A stretch of 64,000 nucleotides of DNA from Parvimonas sp000223315. Lineage in GTDB: Bacteria > Bacillota > Clostridia > Tissierellales > Peptoniphilaceae. The DNA lies in the NCBI GenBank assembly GCA_050262155.1, contig CP189843.1, positions 1-64,000 of the forward strand, read 5' to 3'. The translations under genes were made by a program, and so were the position numbers. Below are positions 1-9,153 of the stretch, piece after piece. The number at the start of each line of letters is the position of its first letter. Positions within the stretch are counted from its first letter, which is position 1. The notes under the pieces are model-generated. The model saw nothing but the letters and a program-made list of their open reading frames with translations. It made no database searches and had not been told where the DNA came from.

Positions 1-1416
1 ATGTTTGAGAATGAAATAATGGTTGACAGTTTATGGCTTGAAGTTTGTCATGAGTTGAAAGCAAAACTTGGGGAGAGCCGTTTCGCAACATGGATTGAAG
101 TTTTAAAGCCGATTTGTTATGAGGATCATAAGTTAATGGTTCTTTGCCAGTCAAATTATATTAAAACTTTTATAAATGGACATTTTAAAGATTATATTGA
201 AGAAGCTATAAATAATCAGCTTTTTCCTCTAATTCAGGAGAAAACGGAGCTTTTACCGGTTGTCGCTACTGATGAGATTTATTTGGAAGCGATTAAAAAT
301 TCAGGAGGTCAAACTTCTTTCTTTTCAAAATCCGGTGAAAAGGCTACAAAAAAAGGAAAATTAAAGAAAATTTCATCTTCAAGTAATTCTTTGGATTTTA
401 CAGAAAGATTTACTTTTGATAATTTTATAAAGGGTAAGAATAATGAATTTGCTATGGCTGCTGCCGAAGCTGTTGCCAAAAACCCTGCAGGTACTTACAA
501 TCCTCTTTTCATTTATGGAAATTCAGGACTTGGAAAGACTCATCTTATGAAGGCTATCGGCTATGAAATTCATAAGAATTTTGATTGTAAGGTATTGTAT
601 TTGAGTAGTGAGAAATTTACTATTGATTTGATTGATTCAATTAGGGATAAAAATCAAAATTCAGAATCCGAATTTAGAAAAAAATATAGAAATGTGGATG
701 TTCTGCTTATAGACGATATTCAATTTATTGCAGGAAAGACTGCAACTCAAGAGGAATTTTTCCATACTTTTAATGAATTATACAGCAGAAATAAGCAAAT
801 TATCATTTCATCAGACAGACCACCGAAAGAGATTAAAAATCTTGAGGACAGACTTAAAAGCAGATTTAATATGGGTTTGACTGTTGATATTCAACCACCT
901 GATTTTGAAACGAGAATGGCTATTTTACAAGATAAGGTAAAGTTTGAGCCGATAACTCTTTCAAATGAAGTTTTGGAATTTATTGCAATGAATATAAAGA
1001 CAAATATTAGGGAGCTCGAAGGAGCTTTAATTAATGTTTTGGCTCATTATAAATTGAAACAGGATGCTCCGATGACAGTTGATTATGTAAAGGGAATTTT
1101 AGCTCAAAAACTTAATGAACTGAATAGAAGAGAGTTGGATATAGATTTGATAAAGGAAACTGTAAGTAAGTATTTTAAAATAGAGGTTTCCGATTTAAGC
1201 TCAAAGAATAGAGCCAATTCAATTGCTTATCCTAGACAGGTTGCAATGTATCTTTGCAGAAATATGTTAGACTGTGCTTTGGGAAATATAGGTTCCGCTT
1301 TTGAAAAGGATCATACTACCATAATGCACGGAGTTAAAAAGATTGACGAAAAGATAAGGACAACTGAATCCGTAAAGCAGGATATAGAAAACATAAAAAA
1401 AATGTTGGAAGATTAG
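1..1416 (+). CDS. dnaA: Chromosomal replication initiator DnaA
   Basis: Initiates chromosome replication by binding DnaA boxes and opening oriC. The 471-residue protein has the usual layout: an N-terminal interaction domain (about 1-95), a variable Ser/Lys-rich linker, an AAA+ ATPase domain (about 130-345) and a C-terminal DNA-binding domain. The Walker A motif GNSGLGKTH is at 173-181 and Walker B carries adjacent Asp residues at 238-239 (LLIDDIQF). The DnaA signature DHTTIMHG is at 437-444. The window opens on its ATG, so its own promoter lies outside. It is followed by oriC and dnaN, as in most Firmicutes. Length and motifs are complete. Confidence 0.98.
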   Translation: MFENEIMVDSLWLEVCHELKAKLGESRFATWIEVLKPICYEDHKLMVLCQSNYIKTFINGHFKDYIEEAINNQLFPLIQEKTELLPVVATDEIYLEAIKNSGGQTSFFSKSGEKATKKGKLKKISSSSNSLDFTERFTFDNFIKGKNNEFAMAAAEAVAKNPAGTYNPLFIYGNSGLGKTHLMKAIGYEIHKNFDCKVLYLSSEKFTIDLIDSIRDKNQNSESEFRKKYRNVDVLLIDDIQFIAGKTATQEEFFHTFNELYSRNKQIIISSDRPPKEIKNLEDRLKSRFNMGLTVDIQPPDFETRMAILQDKVKFEPITLSNEVLEFIAMNIKTNIRELEGALINVLAHYKLKQDAPMTVDYVKGILAQKLNELNRRELDIDLIKETVSKYFKIEVSDLSSKNRANSIAYPRQVAMYLCRNMLDCALGNIGSAFEKDHTTIMHGVKKIDEKIRTTESVKQDIENIKKMLED

Positions 1417-1440
1417 TATTACAAAAATGTAATATTATTT
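1417..1440 (+). terminator. Weak hairpin after dnaA
   Basis: TATTACA (1417-1423) and TGTAATA (1428-1434) form a 7-bp stem with a short A-rich loop, followed by TTATTT. The stem has a single G-C pair, so termination would be inefficient. It could equally be incidental AT-rich sequence at the edge of oriC. Confidence 0.3.
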
Positions 1441-1622
1441 TTAAAGAAATTTTTAGTTATTCAACTTATACTGTTTATAAGCCTGTTGATAAGTTGTTGA
1501 TAACTTTTTAGAATTTTTTTATTGTTAATATGTTTATAAGTCTATGATTATTTTGTGATTTATACAGTAGTTATACAGTTGAGTAAATGTTGAAGTTTGA
1601 ACATTAAAAAGGGTTATTTGAG

Positions 1623-1670
1623 ATATCCACAGCCCCTACTACTATTACTACTAAATTATATATTTTTTAT
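1623..1670 (+). promoter_or_regulatory. oriC basal unwinding module with DnaA-trios
   Basis: A DnaA box (ATATCCACA, 1623-1631) is followed by a short GC stretch (gcccc, 1632-1636), then six triplets CTA CTA CTA TTA CTA CTA (1636-1653), then a pure A/T stretch (1654-1670). On the complementary strand the triplets read 3'-GAT-5', the DnaA-trio known from Bacillus subtilis, where the DnaA filament loads onto single strand. Order and spacing match that module, so duplex opening is expected here, toward dnaN. Confidence 0.88.
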
Positions 1671-1692
1671 ATGTGAAAAAAAGGAGAAAATA

Positions 1693-2799
1693 ATGGAAAT
1701 AAAGATAATGCAAAATGAACTTTTGAGTTTGATAAATATATCTTTAAGAGCGATAAGTTTAAAAAATAATACTTCAATATTAGAAGGAATTTTATTTATC
1801 GCAAAGGATAATAGATTAACTTTGAAGTCAACCGATTTGGAACTTGCAATTGAAACTTCAACTGAATGTAAGGTTGAAAAAGATGGAGAAGTTTTACTTA
1901 ATGCTTCAATGATTTCCAATATAGTAAGAAAATTACCTAATGATGAAGTTTTTATAAAAGTCGATAGAGAAAAAGTCTTTATTCAAAGTGAAAATGCAAA
2001 ATTCAATATTATTGCAATGGATATTTATTCATATCCTGAATTTCCAACTTTTGAAAATAAAGTCGATTTTTATGTTCAAGAAAATTTGCTTAAAGTTGCG
2101 ACTAAACAAACTATTTTTGCAACTGCAATAGATGATTATAGAATAGTTTTAAATGGTGTTGACGTTGAAATTGAAGATAAAAATGTAGATTTTGTCGCAC
2201 TTGACGGCCATAGAATTGCAAAGAGAAGTTTTAAGATAGAAGAAGATATTGAGAAGAAAGTTATAATTCCACCAAGAGCTTTAAATGAAATTTCAAAAAT
2301 CGTTCCTGAAGGCTCTGTTGTTGGAGTTTCACTGGTAAGAGGAAGTGCAATTTTTACTTTTGAAAATACTATCTTTTCAACTAGAGTAATTGATGGAGAG
2401 TATTTGAATTACAAGGCTCTATTTTCTTATGAACATAAGACAAAGATTGTAGTTTCAAGACGTGATTTGATAAATGCGATTGAAAGAGCGAATATTATCT
2501 ATAAGGCGGAAAAAGGTGATTTAGTTACTTTTACAATAGATGATAACAGTATTTTAGTTGAGGGCTCATCTGAAATTGGAGATTTAAAAGATATTATCGA
2601 CATCAAAAAAGATGGCGATAATCTTAAAATTGCCTTTAATTCAAAATATGTTTTAGAGGGATTAAAGACAATAGAACAGGATTTTGTTGAAATTACATTT
2701 AACGGTAGAGCAGGTGCTTGTATTATAAGACCGGAAGATGAAAATATAGATTATACTTATTTAGTTTTACCTGTTTTATTGCAAGATTCTCAATACTAG
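1693..2799 (+). CDS. dnaN: DNA polymerase III beta subunit (sliding clamp)
   Basis: The ring-shaped processivity clamp of the replicative polymerase. The start at 1693 is chosen because AAGGAG lies just upstream (1681-1686) and gives the family-typical N-terminus MEIKIMQNELLSLI. The longer open frame from 1597 would run through the DnaA-trios and encode a run of Leu unlike any clamp. The resulting 368-residue length is normal for three clamp folds, and the C-terminus ends in a typical YLVLPVL segment. It leads an operon continuing through yaaA, recF and gyrBA with gaps under 10 bases. Confidence 0.97.
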   Translation: MEIKIMQNELLSLINISLRAISLKNNTSILEGILFIAKDNRLTLKSTDLELAIETSTECKVEKDGEVLLNASMISNIVRKLPNDEVFIKVDREKVFIQSENAKFNIIAMDIYSYPEFPTFENKVDFYVQENLLKVATKQTIFATAIDDYRIVLNGVDVEIEDKNVDFVALDGHRIAKRSFKIEEDIEKKVIIPPRALNEISKIVPEGSVVGVSLVRGSAIFTFENTIFSTRVIDGEYLNYKALFSYEHKTKIVVSRRDLINAIERANIIYKAEKGDLVTFTIDDNSILVEGSSEIGDLKDIIDIKKDGDNLKIAFNSKYVLEGLKTIEQDFVEITFNGRAGACIIRPEDENIDYTYLVLPVLLQDSQY

Positions 2800-2808
2800 G
2801 AGTTAAAA

Positions 2809-3033
2809 ATGGAAGAAATTATTATTGATACTGAATTTATAAAATTGGATTCATTGTTGAAATATGCATCAGTTGTTCAAACGGGAGCTGAAGCCAAATT
2901 ATTTATCTCTGAAGGTTTAGTTTTAGTTGACGGAGAAGTTGAAATAAGACGCGGAAGAAAGATTTATGATGGAATGACTGTTAAATTATTAGCTGACAAT
3001 GAAGAAGTAAGTTTAATTATTAAAAAGAGGTAG
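2809..3033 (+). CDS. yaaA: S4-domain RNA-binding protein YaaA
   Basis: A 74-residue protein that is essentially one S4 RNA-binding fold. The segment with VQTGAEAKLFISEGLVLVDG, followed by a basic patch EIRRGRKIYDG, is the S4 hallmark. Its place between dnaN and recF is conserved in Firmicutes, where the gene is called yaaA. An AGGAG lies 9 bases upstream. The molecular target is not known from sequence; a role in ribosome or RNA metabolism is inferred from the fold. Confidence 0.9.
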   Translation: MEEIIIDTEFIKLDSLLKYASVVQTGAEAKLFISEGLVLVDGEVEIRRGRKIYDGMTVKLLADNEEVSLIIKKR

Positions 3034-3035
3034 AG

Positions 3036-4136
3036 TTGATAGTTAAAAAAATACATTTGACCAACTTTAGAAATTTAAAAGATATTTCTTTTAAGTTTAA
3101 AGAGAATATAAATGTTTTTGTCGGGAAAAACGGAATCGGAAAGACTAATGTTTTGGAGGCAATTTACATTTCTCTTGTTGCGTCAAGTTTTAGACAGACA
3201 AAACAGGAAGATTTTATAAGTTTTGGAGAGAGTTTTACAAAGGTTGATACTTTTGTAAAGGAAAGAGGATTTGAAAATAAAATTTCCTTTTTATATACCG
3301 AAGATAAGAAAAAAGTTTTTAAAATTGATGATATAAAAATTAAAAGCGTAAATGAGCTTTACGACTTTTCAAATGTTATCGGATTTTTTCCTGATGAGCT
3401 TAAAATCATCACGGAAAGTCCGAATTTTAGAAGAAATTTTTTTGACAGCTTTATTATGAAGATGACTAAAGGTTATAAGCAAAAACTGAATCTTTATAGA
3501 AATGTCATTTTTAGAAGAAATTTACTTTTAAAGGGAATTAATTTATCCAGCTTTTATAAGCAGGAGATGAATGCATTGACAAAAAAACTTGCTCTTTTGT
3601 GTTATGAAATAAGTATGGAGAGAAAAAAGCTGATTGATTTGATAAATATGGAAGTAAATTCAATTCATCAAAAATTGTCAGGAGAAACTCTTTACATAGA
3701 GTATGAGTCAATTATATCGGATCATAATAAATCTGAAAATGAATGTTTAAAGGAAATTTTGGAAAATTTTTCAAAGTCCTATAAATTGGATTGTGAAAAT
3801 AAGACTACGAATTTCGGTATTCATAAGGAAAATTATAAATTTATTTTAAACGGAAATGACGCGAAGAGCTTTTCTTCACAGGGTCAAAAGAGAAATATTA
3901 TAATTACGATTAAGATGTGTCAAAAAAATATTTTTGAAGAATTTAAGGGAGTAAAACCGATTATTCTGCTTGATGATCTTTTTAGTGAATTGGACGAAGA
4001 CAGAAGATATGAAATTTTGGAATATTTAACCGATAATCAAGTCTTTATAACGACTACAGATAAATCTTTTGTAAATAATTTTAAGAATATAAATGTAATA
4101 GAAATGGAAAAAGCGAGAAAGGGAAAAAATGAGTAA
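3036..4136 (+). CDS. recF: DNA replication and repair protein RecF
   Basis: SMC-like ATPase that helps load RecA at single-strand gaps. The 366-residue length is normal. The Walker A motif GKNGIGKTN is near residues 30-38. The ABC-type signature SSQGQKR is near 284-290, and Walker B ILLDDLFSELD follows near 311. The start codon is TTG at 3036, two bases after the yaaA stop, with AGAGG at 3026-3030 as ribosome binding site. The gene overlaps gyrB by 8 bases, implying translational coupling. Confidence 0.96.
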   Translation: MIVKKIHLTNFRNLKDISFKFKENINVFVGKNGIGKTNVLEAIYISLVASSFRQTKQEDFISFGESFTKVDTFVKERGFENKISFLYTEDKKKVFKIDDIKIKSVNELYDFSNVIGFFPDELKIITESPNFRRNFFDSFIMKMTKGYKQKLNLYRNVIFRRNLLLKGINLSSFYKQEMNALTKKLALLCYEISMERKKLIDLINMEVNSIHQKLSGETLYIEYESIISDHNKSENECLKEILENFSKSYKLDCENKTTNFGIHKENYKFILNGNDAKSFSSQGQKRNIIITIKMCQKNIFEEFKGVKPIILLDDLFSELDEDRRYEILEYLTDNQVFITTTDKSFVNNFKNINVIEMEKARKGKNE

Positions 4137-6045
4137 AGAAAAAATTAGAAATTACGGGGCGAAAGACATTAAGGTTTTAACAGGTCTTGAACCGGTTAGA
4201 CTTAGACCTGGTATGTACATAGGTTCGACAGGAGTAAAGGGACTTCATCATTTAGTTTATGAAGTTGTTGACAATAGTATAGATGAAGCTTTGGCGGGAG
4301 TTTGTGATACAATTTCCGTTACAATTTGTAAAGATAATTCTGTAAGAGTTGAGGACAATGGTAGCGGTATTCCGGTTGAAGTGCATCCACAAACAGGAAA
4401 ATCAACTCTTGAAACAGTTTTAACTATTCTACATGCAGGTGGAAAATTTAATAACAATGCATATCAAGTTTCAGGGGGACTTCATGGAGTTGGGGTTTCT
4501 GTTGTAAATGCTCTTTCAGAGTGGCTTGTTGCAAATGTAAAAAGAGATGGAAAACTTTATGAACAAAAGTTCTCAAGAGGTAATGCGACTTCTAAACTTG
4601 AAGTTGTTGGCACTTCAAAAGAAACCGGAACAATAATAACTTTTAAACCTGATCCTGAAATTTTTGATACAACTATTTTTGAAAAAGAAATTTTAAGAAA
4701 TAGATTTAGAGAAATGGCATTTTTAAATAAGGGTGTTAAAATTGTTTTTACAGATGAAAGAGAAGATTATACTGAAACTTTCCACTATGAAGGTGGGATA
4801 AAATCTTTTGTTGAGTATATGAATAGAAATAAAAATAATCTTCATAATGAAGTAATCTATTTTCAAGGACAAAGAGGAGATTCACAAGTTGAAATTTCTA
4901 TGCAATATACTGACGGATACTCTGAAAATGTCTTAACTTTTGCAAATAATATTCATACTCCTGAAGGGGGAAGCCATTTAGTAGGATTTAAGACTGCTCT
5001 TACTCGTACTTTAAATGACTATGGAAGAAAATATAATTTAATTAAGGATAAGGAAGCAAATCTTCAAGGAGATGATACAAGAGAGGGACTTACAGGAATT
5101 GTTTCTATAAAACTTCCAAATCCTCAATTTGAAGGACAAACTAAGGCTAAACTTGGAAATAGTGAAAGCCGTGGTATAGTTGAAACTTTCCTATATGATA
5201 ATTTGATGACTTTCTTGGAAGAAAATCCAAAAGTTGGTAAAATTGTTATAGAAAAGGCACAAAGTAGTGCTAGAGCGAGAGAAGCTGCAAGAAAAGCAAG
5301 AGATTTAACTCGTAAAAAATCCATTCTGGATAATACTACTTTACCTGGAAAATTATCCGACTGTCAAGAAAGTGATATAGCAGTAAATGAAATATATCTT
5401 GTCGAAGGGGACTCTGCGGGTGGTTCTGCAAAACAAGGTAGAGATAGTAAATTCCAAGCAGTTTTACCACTTAAAGGTAAGATTATGAATGTTGAAAAGG
5501 CAAGAATTGATAAGATTTTAGGTTATGAAGAAATTAAATCAATGATTACCGCTTTCGGAACGGGAATTGGAAAAGATTTTAAATTGGACAATTTAAGATA
5601 TGGAAAAATAGTTATAATGACTGATGCCGACGTTGACGGTGCACATATTAGAACTTTAATTTTAACATTTTTCTATCGTTATATGAGAGAATTAATTGAA
5701 CAAGGTCATGTATATATTGCACAACCGCCACTTTACGGAATTATTAAAGGTGTTAAGGTTGTAAAATATTGTTGGACTGATGAAGAATTACAAACAAGTT
5801 TAGATGAGCTTGGTCGTGATTCACATAGAATTCAAAGATATAAAGGTCTTGGGGAAATGAATCCTGCACAACTTTGGGAAACAACAATGAATCCTGAAAA
5901 CAGACTTTTCCTACAAGTGAATATTGATGATGAAGAACTTGTGTCAATAGATGAAACTTTCTCAACTCTTATGGGAGATAAGGTTGAACCGAGACGTGAA
6001 TTTATAGAACAAAATGCGAAATATGTTGAAAATATTGACGCATAG
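4129..6045 (+). CDS. gyrB: DNA gyrase subunit B
   Basis: ATPase subunit of the negative-supercoiling topoisomerase. The N-terminal GHKL domain shows YEVVDNSIDEALAG (about 43-56) and the GLHGVGVSVVNALS ATP lid (about 120-135). The TOPRIM domain has EGDSAGGSAKQGRD (from E426) and the acidic DADVDGAHI (about 500), which bind the catalytic magnesium. It ends in the usual EPRREFIEQNA tail. At 638 residues it is the short Gram-positive form without the enterobacterial insertion. It is 9 bases from gyrA. Confidence 0.98.
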   Translation: MSKEKIRNYGAKDIKVLTGLEPVRLRPGMYIGSTGVKGLHHLVYEVVDNSIDEALAGVCDTISVTICKDNSVRVEDNGSGIPVEVHPQTGKSTLETVLTILHAGGKFNNNAYQVSGGLHGVGVSVVNALSEWLVANVKRDGKLYEQKFSRGNATSKLEVVGTSKETGTIITFKPDPEIFDTTIFEKEILRNRFREMAFLNKGVKIVFTDEREDYTETFHYEGGIKSFVEYMNRNKNNLHNEVIYFQGQRGDSQVEISMQYTDGYSENVLTFANNIHTPEGGSHLVGFKTALTRTLNDYGRKYNLIKDKEANLQGDDTREGLTGIVSIKLPNPQFEGQTKAKLGNSESRGIVETFLYDNLMTFLEENPKVGKIVIEKAQSSARAREAARKARDLTRKKSILDNTTLPGKLSDCQESDIAVNEIYLVEGDSAGGSAKQGRDSKFQAVLPLKGKIMNVEKARIDKILGYEEIKSMITAFGTGIGKDFKLDNLRYGKIVIMTDADVDGAHIRTLILTFFYRYMRELIEQGHVYIAQPPLYGIIKGVKVVKYCWTDEELQTSLDELGRDSHRIQRYKGLGEMNPAQLWETTMNPENRLFLQVNIDDEELVSIDETFSTLMGDKVEPRREFIEQNAKYVENIDA

Positions 6046-6054
6046 GAGGAATAG

Positions 6055-8484
6055 ATGGCTGATATAGAAAATAAAATAAATGTTGTCGATGTAGATATCG
6101 AAAAGGAAATGAAAAAGTCATACCTTGAATATGCCATGAGTGTTATTGTTGCAAGAGCTTTGCCTGATGTTAGAGACGGTTTAAAGCCTGTTCATAGAAG
6201 AATTATTTATGCAATGCAAGGTCTTGGACTTTTACCGGACAAGCCTTATAAAAAATCTTCAAGACTTGTCGGGGAAGTAATGGGTAAGTATCACCCTCAT
6301 GGTGACTCTGCAATTTATGATGCAACAGTTAGACTTGCACAAGATTTCAACTTGCGTTATCCTCTTGTTGACGGTCAAGGAAACTTCGGTACTATTGACG
6401 GAGACGGTGCTGCCGCTCCTCGTTATACAGAAGTTAGAATGCAAAAACTTGCTCTTGAAATGTTAAGAGATATAAATAAAGATACTGTTGACTTCGCACC
6501 AAACTATGACGAAAATGAAAAAGAACCGGTTGTACTTCCAAGTAAATTTCCAAATCTTTTGGTAAATGGTGCTGCTGGTATTGCAGTTGGTATGGCTACA
6601 AATATGCCACCACATAATTTAAATGAAGTAATTGATGCAACTTGCGAATATATCGACAATTTCGATATTTCAGTTGATGAACTTATGAAATTCGTAAAAG
6701 GTCCTGATTTTCCAACAGGTGCAAATATTATGGGACTTGAAGGAATAAAACAGGCTTATCATACAGGACGTGGAAAAATTACTGTAAGGGCAGTTGTAAA
6801 TATTGAAGAACATAATAATAAAAATAGAATTATAGTTACAGAAATTCCATATCAAGTTAATAAAACTAATTTGATTATGAAGATTGTTGAGCTTATCAAA
6901 GATAAGAGAATTGAAGGAATTTCAGACTTAAGAGATGAAAGTAATATGAAAGGGATTAGAATTGTAATCGAATTAAAGAGAGATGCTAATCCGAATATTA
7001 TTTTAAATAATCTTTATAAACATACACAAATGCAAACTACTTTCGGTGTAATAAATCTTGCACTTGTAAATGGTGAGCCAAAAGTTTTAAACTTAAAAGA
7101 ATTAATCGGACATTATGTTGAACATCAAAGAGAAGTAATTACAAGACGTTGTAGATTTGAACTTAAAAAAGCTGAAGACAGAGCACATATTGTCGAAGGA
7201 CTTTTAAAAGCGATAGATCATATCGACGAAATAATCAAGATAATCAGAGCTTCTTACTCAGACGCACAAGAAAAACTTATGGAACGTTTCGGCTTTACTA
7301 AAATTCAAGCTGAAAGCATCCTTGAAATGCGTCTAAGAAGACTTCAAGGTCTTGAAAGAGAAAAATTACAAGATGAATACAATTCTTTGATTAAAGAAAT
7401 AGCAAGACTTAAAGAAATCTTAGGAAATGAAAGATTAATCTTAAATATAATAAAAGAAGAATTAATAGAAATAAAAGACAAATTTGGAGATAAGAGAAGA
7501 ACAGAAATAAAACCTAATTTTGATGAAATTGAAATTGAAGAGTTAATCAAAGAAGAAGATGTTGTAATAACTCTTACAAAACAAGGTTATATCAAGAGAA
7601 TTCCTTCTGATACTTACAAAGTACAAAACAGAGGAGGAAAAGGTGTTGTCGCTCTAACTACAAAAGAGGACGACTATGTTGACAGTCTTTTTGTAACTTC
7701 AACTCATAGCTTGATTTTATTCTTTACTAATAAGGGAAGAGTTTATAAACTAAAGGCTTATGAAATTCCGGAAGGAAAGAGACAAGCCAAAGGACAAAAT
7801 ATTATAAATCTTTTGGAATTGATGCACGGAGAAAAGGTAAATGCAGTAATTCCGGTAAAAGATGCTGAAGCTGATGAATACTTAATTATGGCTACAAAGA
7901 AAGGTACAATTAAGAGAACATCTGTTGAACTTTTTAAAGCTATTAGAAAAGTTGGAATGAAGGCTATTAATTTAGTTGAGGATGACGAACTAATCCAAGT
8001 TAGAATTGCAACTGTTGAAGACTCAGCTATTCTAGTTACAAAAAAAGGTCTAGCAATTAAGTTTGCACTTTCTGACCTTAGAGAAATTGGAAGAACAGGT
8101 CAAGGTGTAAGAGGAATTAAACTTGATAAAGACGATGAAGTGGTTTCAATGAATCTTGACTCTGAAGGAAAACACCTACTTGTATTCTCTGAATATGGCT
8201 ATGGAAAAAGAACTTTAGCTTCAAACTACAAAGTGCAAAACAGAGGTGGAAAAGGTGTTAAAACTTATAAAGTAACTGAAAAAACAGGTTTTGTAGTTTC
8301 ATCTAAAATGGTAAATCCAAGTGATGAAGTAATTGTACTTTCACAAAGTGGAGGAATTATTAGACTTCTTGTTAAAGACATACCAGTAAAAGGTAGAGAT
8401 ACACAAGGTGTTATAATCAAAGATGTAAACAAAGATGATGATAAAATCGTTGCAGTTGCAAAATATGTAAATGATGTTGAATAA
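6055..8484 (+). CDS. gyrA: DNA gyrase subunit A
   Basis: DNA-cleaving subunit of gyrase, 809 residues. The catalytic tyrosine is Y124 in APRYTEVRM. The quinolone-resistance region reads HPHGDSAIYDA, with Ser85 and Asp89 at the positions of E. coli Ser83 and Asp87, so no classical resistance change is present. The C-terminal beta-pinwheel carries QNRGGKG (about 525), the GyrA-box equivalent of QRRGGKG, and a second QNRGGKG about 200 residues later. The three genes that follow are 9, 2 and 4 bases apart and so probably share its transcript. Confidence 0.98.
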   Translation: MADIENKINVVDVDIEKEMKKSYLEYAMSVIVARALPDVRDGLKPVHRRIIYAMQGLGLLPDKPYKKSSRLVGEVMGKYHPHGDSAIYDATVRLAQDFNLRYPLVDGQGNFGTIDGDGAAAPRYTEVRMQKLALEMLRDINKDTVDFAPNYDENEKEPVVLPSKFPNLLVNGAAGIAVGMATNMPPHNLNEVIDATCEYIDNFDISVDELMKFVKGPDFPTGANIMGLEGIKQAYHTGRGKITVRAVVNIEEHNNKNRIIVTEIPYQVNKTNLIMKIVELIKDKRIEGISDLRDESNMKGIRIVIELKRDANPNIILNNLYKHTQMQTTFGVINLALVNGEPKVLNLKELIGHYVEHQREVITRRCRFELKKAEDRAHIVEGLLKAIDHIDEIIKIIRASYSDAQEKLMERFGFTKIQAESILEMRLRRLQGLEREKLQDEYNSLIKEIARLKEILGNERLILNIIKEELIEIKDKFGDKRRTEIKPNFDEIEIEELIKEEDVVITLTKQGYIKRIPSDTYKVQNRGGKGVVALTTKEDDYVDSLFVTSTHSLILFFTNKGRVYKLKAYEIPEGKRQAKGQNIINLLELMHGEKVNAVIPVKDAEADEYLIMATKKGTIKRTSVELFKAIRKVGMKAINLVEDDELIQVRIATVEDSAILVTKKGLAIKFALSDLREIGRTGQGVRGIKLDKDDEVVSMNLDSEGKHLLVFSEYGYGKRTLASNYKVQNRGGKGVKTYKVTEKTGFVVSSKMVNPSDEVIVLSQSGGIIRLLVKDIPVKGRDTQGVIIKDVNKDDDKIVAVAKYVNDVE

Positions 8485-8493
8485 GGAGATGCT

Positions 8494-8799
8494 ATGGAAT
8501 TAAAAGTTGATTTAAGACAAGAGGGGGATAAACTTTTTGTCGATTTACAAGGTGATTTGGATATAAATTCAAATAAAGAATTTAAAGAAAAAGTTAATTC
8601 CGTTCAAGGAATAAAAAATATAACAGTAAATTGTGAAAATCTTTCATATATTGATTCAACAGGACTCGGTGCTTTTATAAGTATCTATAAAAATATAAAA
8701 GAAAAGGGAGAAAAACTTGTTATTACTGGCTTAAAACCACATATCAAGAAAATTTTTCTCATAACCGATTTGGATAAAGTTTTTGAAATAGAGGGGTAA
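8494..8799 (+). CDS. STAS-domain anti-anti-sigma factor (SpoIIAA/RsbV type)
   Basis: A 101-residue single-domain STAS protein. In this family the unphosphorylated form binds the anti-sigma factor and frees the sigma factor. The phosphoacceptor motif is intact: Ser55 in IDSTGLGAF. The next two genes encode a GHKL-like anti-sigma factor and a sigma factor, the same order as spoIIA and rsbVW-sigB. Whether it controls stress response, envelope functions or a remnant of sporulation cannot be told from sequence. Its own kinase seems degenerate (next gene). Confidence 0.88.
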   Translation: MELKVDLRQEGDKLFVDLQGDLDINSNKEFKEKVNSVQGIKNITVNCENLSYIDSTGLGAFISIYKNIKEKGEKLVITGLKPHIKKIFLITDLDKVFEIEG

Positions 8800-8801
8800 T
8801 T

Positions 8802-9149
8802 ATGGATAAAATATTTGTAAAATTTCCTTCAGAAAAAAAATATATTTCAACTTTAAGACTTTCAATCTCTTCCATAGCAAATACAATCTCTATGGATATT
8901 GAAAATATCGAAGATTTAAAGGTTTCAATTTCTGAAGTTTTGAATTTATTTGTGGATGAAAGTGAATTTTTTGAAATCAGTATGGATGTTTTTGAAGATA
9001 AAATTGAAATTGAAGTCATCCCTGATATTTCTCTTTTGGGAATTCAAGAAAAAGAAGAAAATAGATTTGCTTTATTAATTTTGGAAAATTTAGTCGATAA
9101 AATAGAATTTAAGGAAAAAAGTGTACTTTTAATTAAAAACAAAGGATAA
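8802..9149 (+). CDS. Degenerate anti-sigma factor (SpoIIAB/RsbW-like)
   Basis: Identified mainly by position between an anti-anti-sigma and a sigma gene and by length (115 residues). Residues about 37-52 (IEDLKVSISEVLNLFV) match the N-box helix of GHKL anti-sigma kinases, which normally read SEAxTNA, but the Mg-binding Asn at Glu+4 is Leu. The DxGxG box is missing: the equivalent stretch is PDISLLGI. The C-terminal part (LLILENLVDKIEF) matches the last helix and strand of RsbW. It may bind sigma without ATP, or may have lost kinase activity. The assignment to the family is inferred. Confidence 0.65.
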   Translation: MDKIFVKFPSEKKYISTLRLSISSIANTISMDIENIEDLKVSISEVLNLFVDESEFFEISMDVFEDKIEIEVIPDISLLGIQEKEENRFALLILENLVDKIEFKEKSVLLIKNKG

Positions 9150-9153
9150 AAAA

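Larger units (their letters stand above)
1417..1692. other. oriC: oriC: dnaA-dnaN intergenic origin
   Basis: This 276-base gap between dnaA and dnaN has the features of a Firmicute origin. DnaA-box-like 9-mers cluster in it. TGTTGATAA (reverse of TTATCAACA) occurs at 1484-1492 and 1495-1503. TGTTTATAA occurs at 1472-1480 and 1531-1539. TTATACAGT occurs at 1560-1568 and 1571-1579. ATATCCACA, one mismatch from the TTATCCACA consensus, lies at 1623-1631. The last box is followed by the unwinding module annotated separately. A second box cluster may lie upstream of dnaA, outside the window. Confidence 0.9.

Noticed and set aside
1597..1692. N-terminal extension of dnaN by 32 codons
   Set aside because: It would translate the DnaA-trios and has no ribosome binding site; the ATG at 1693 has one and gives the normal clamp N-terminus.
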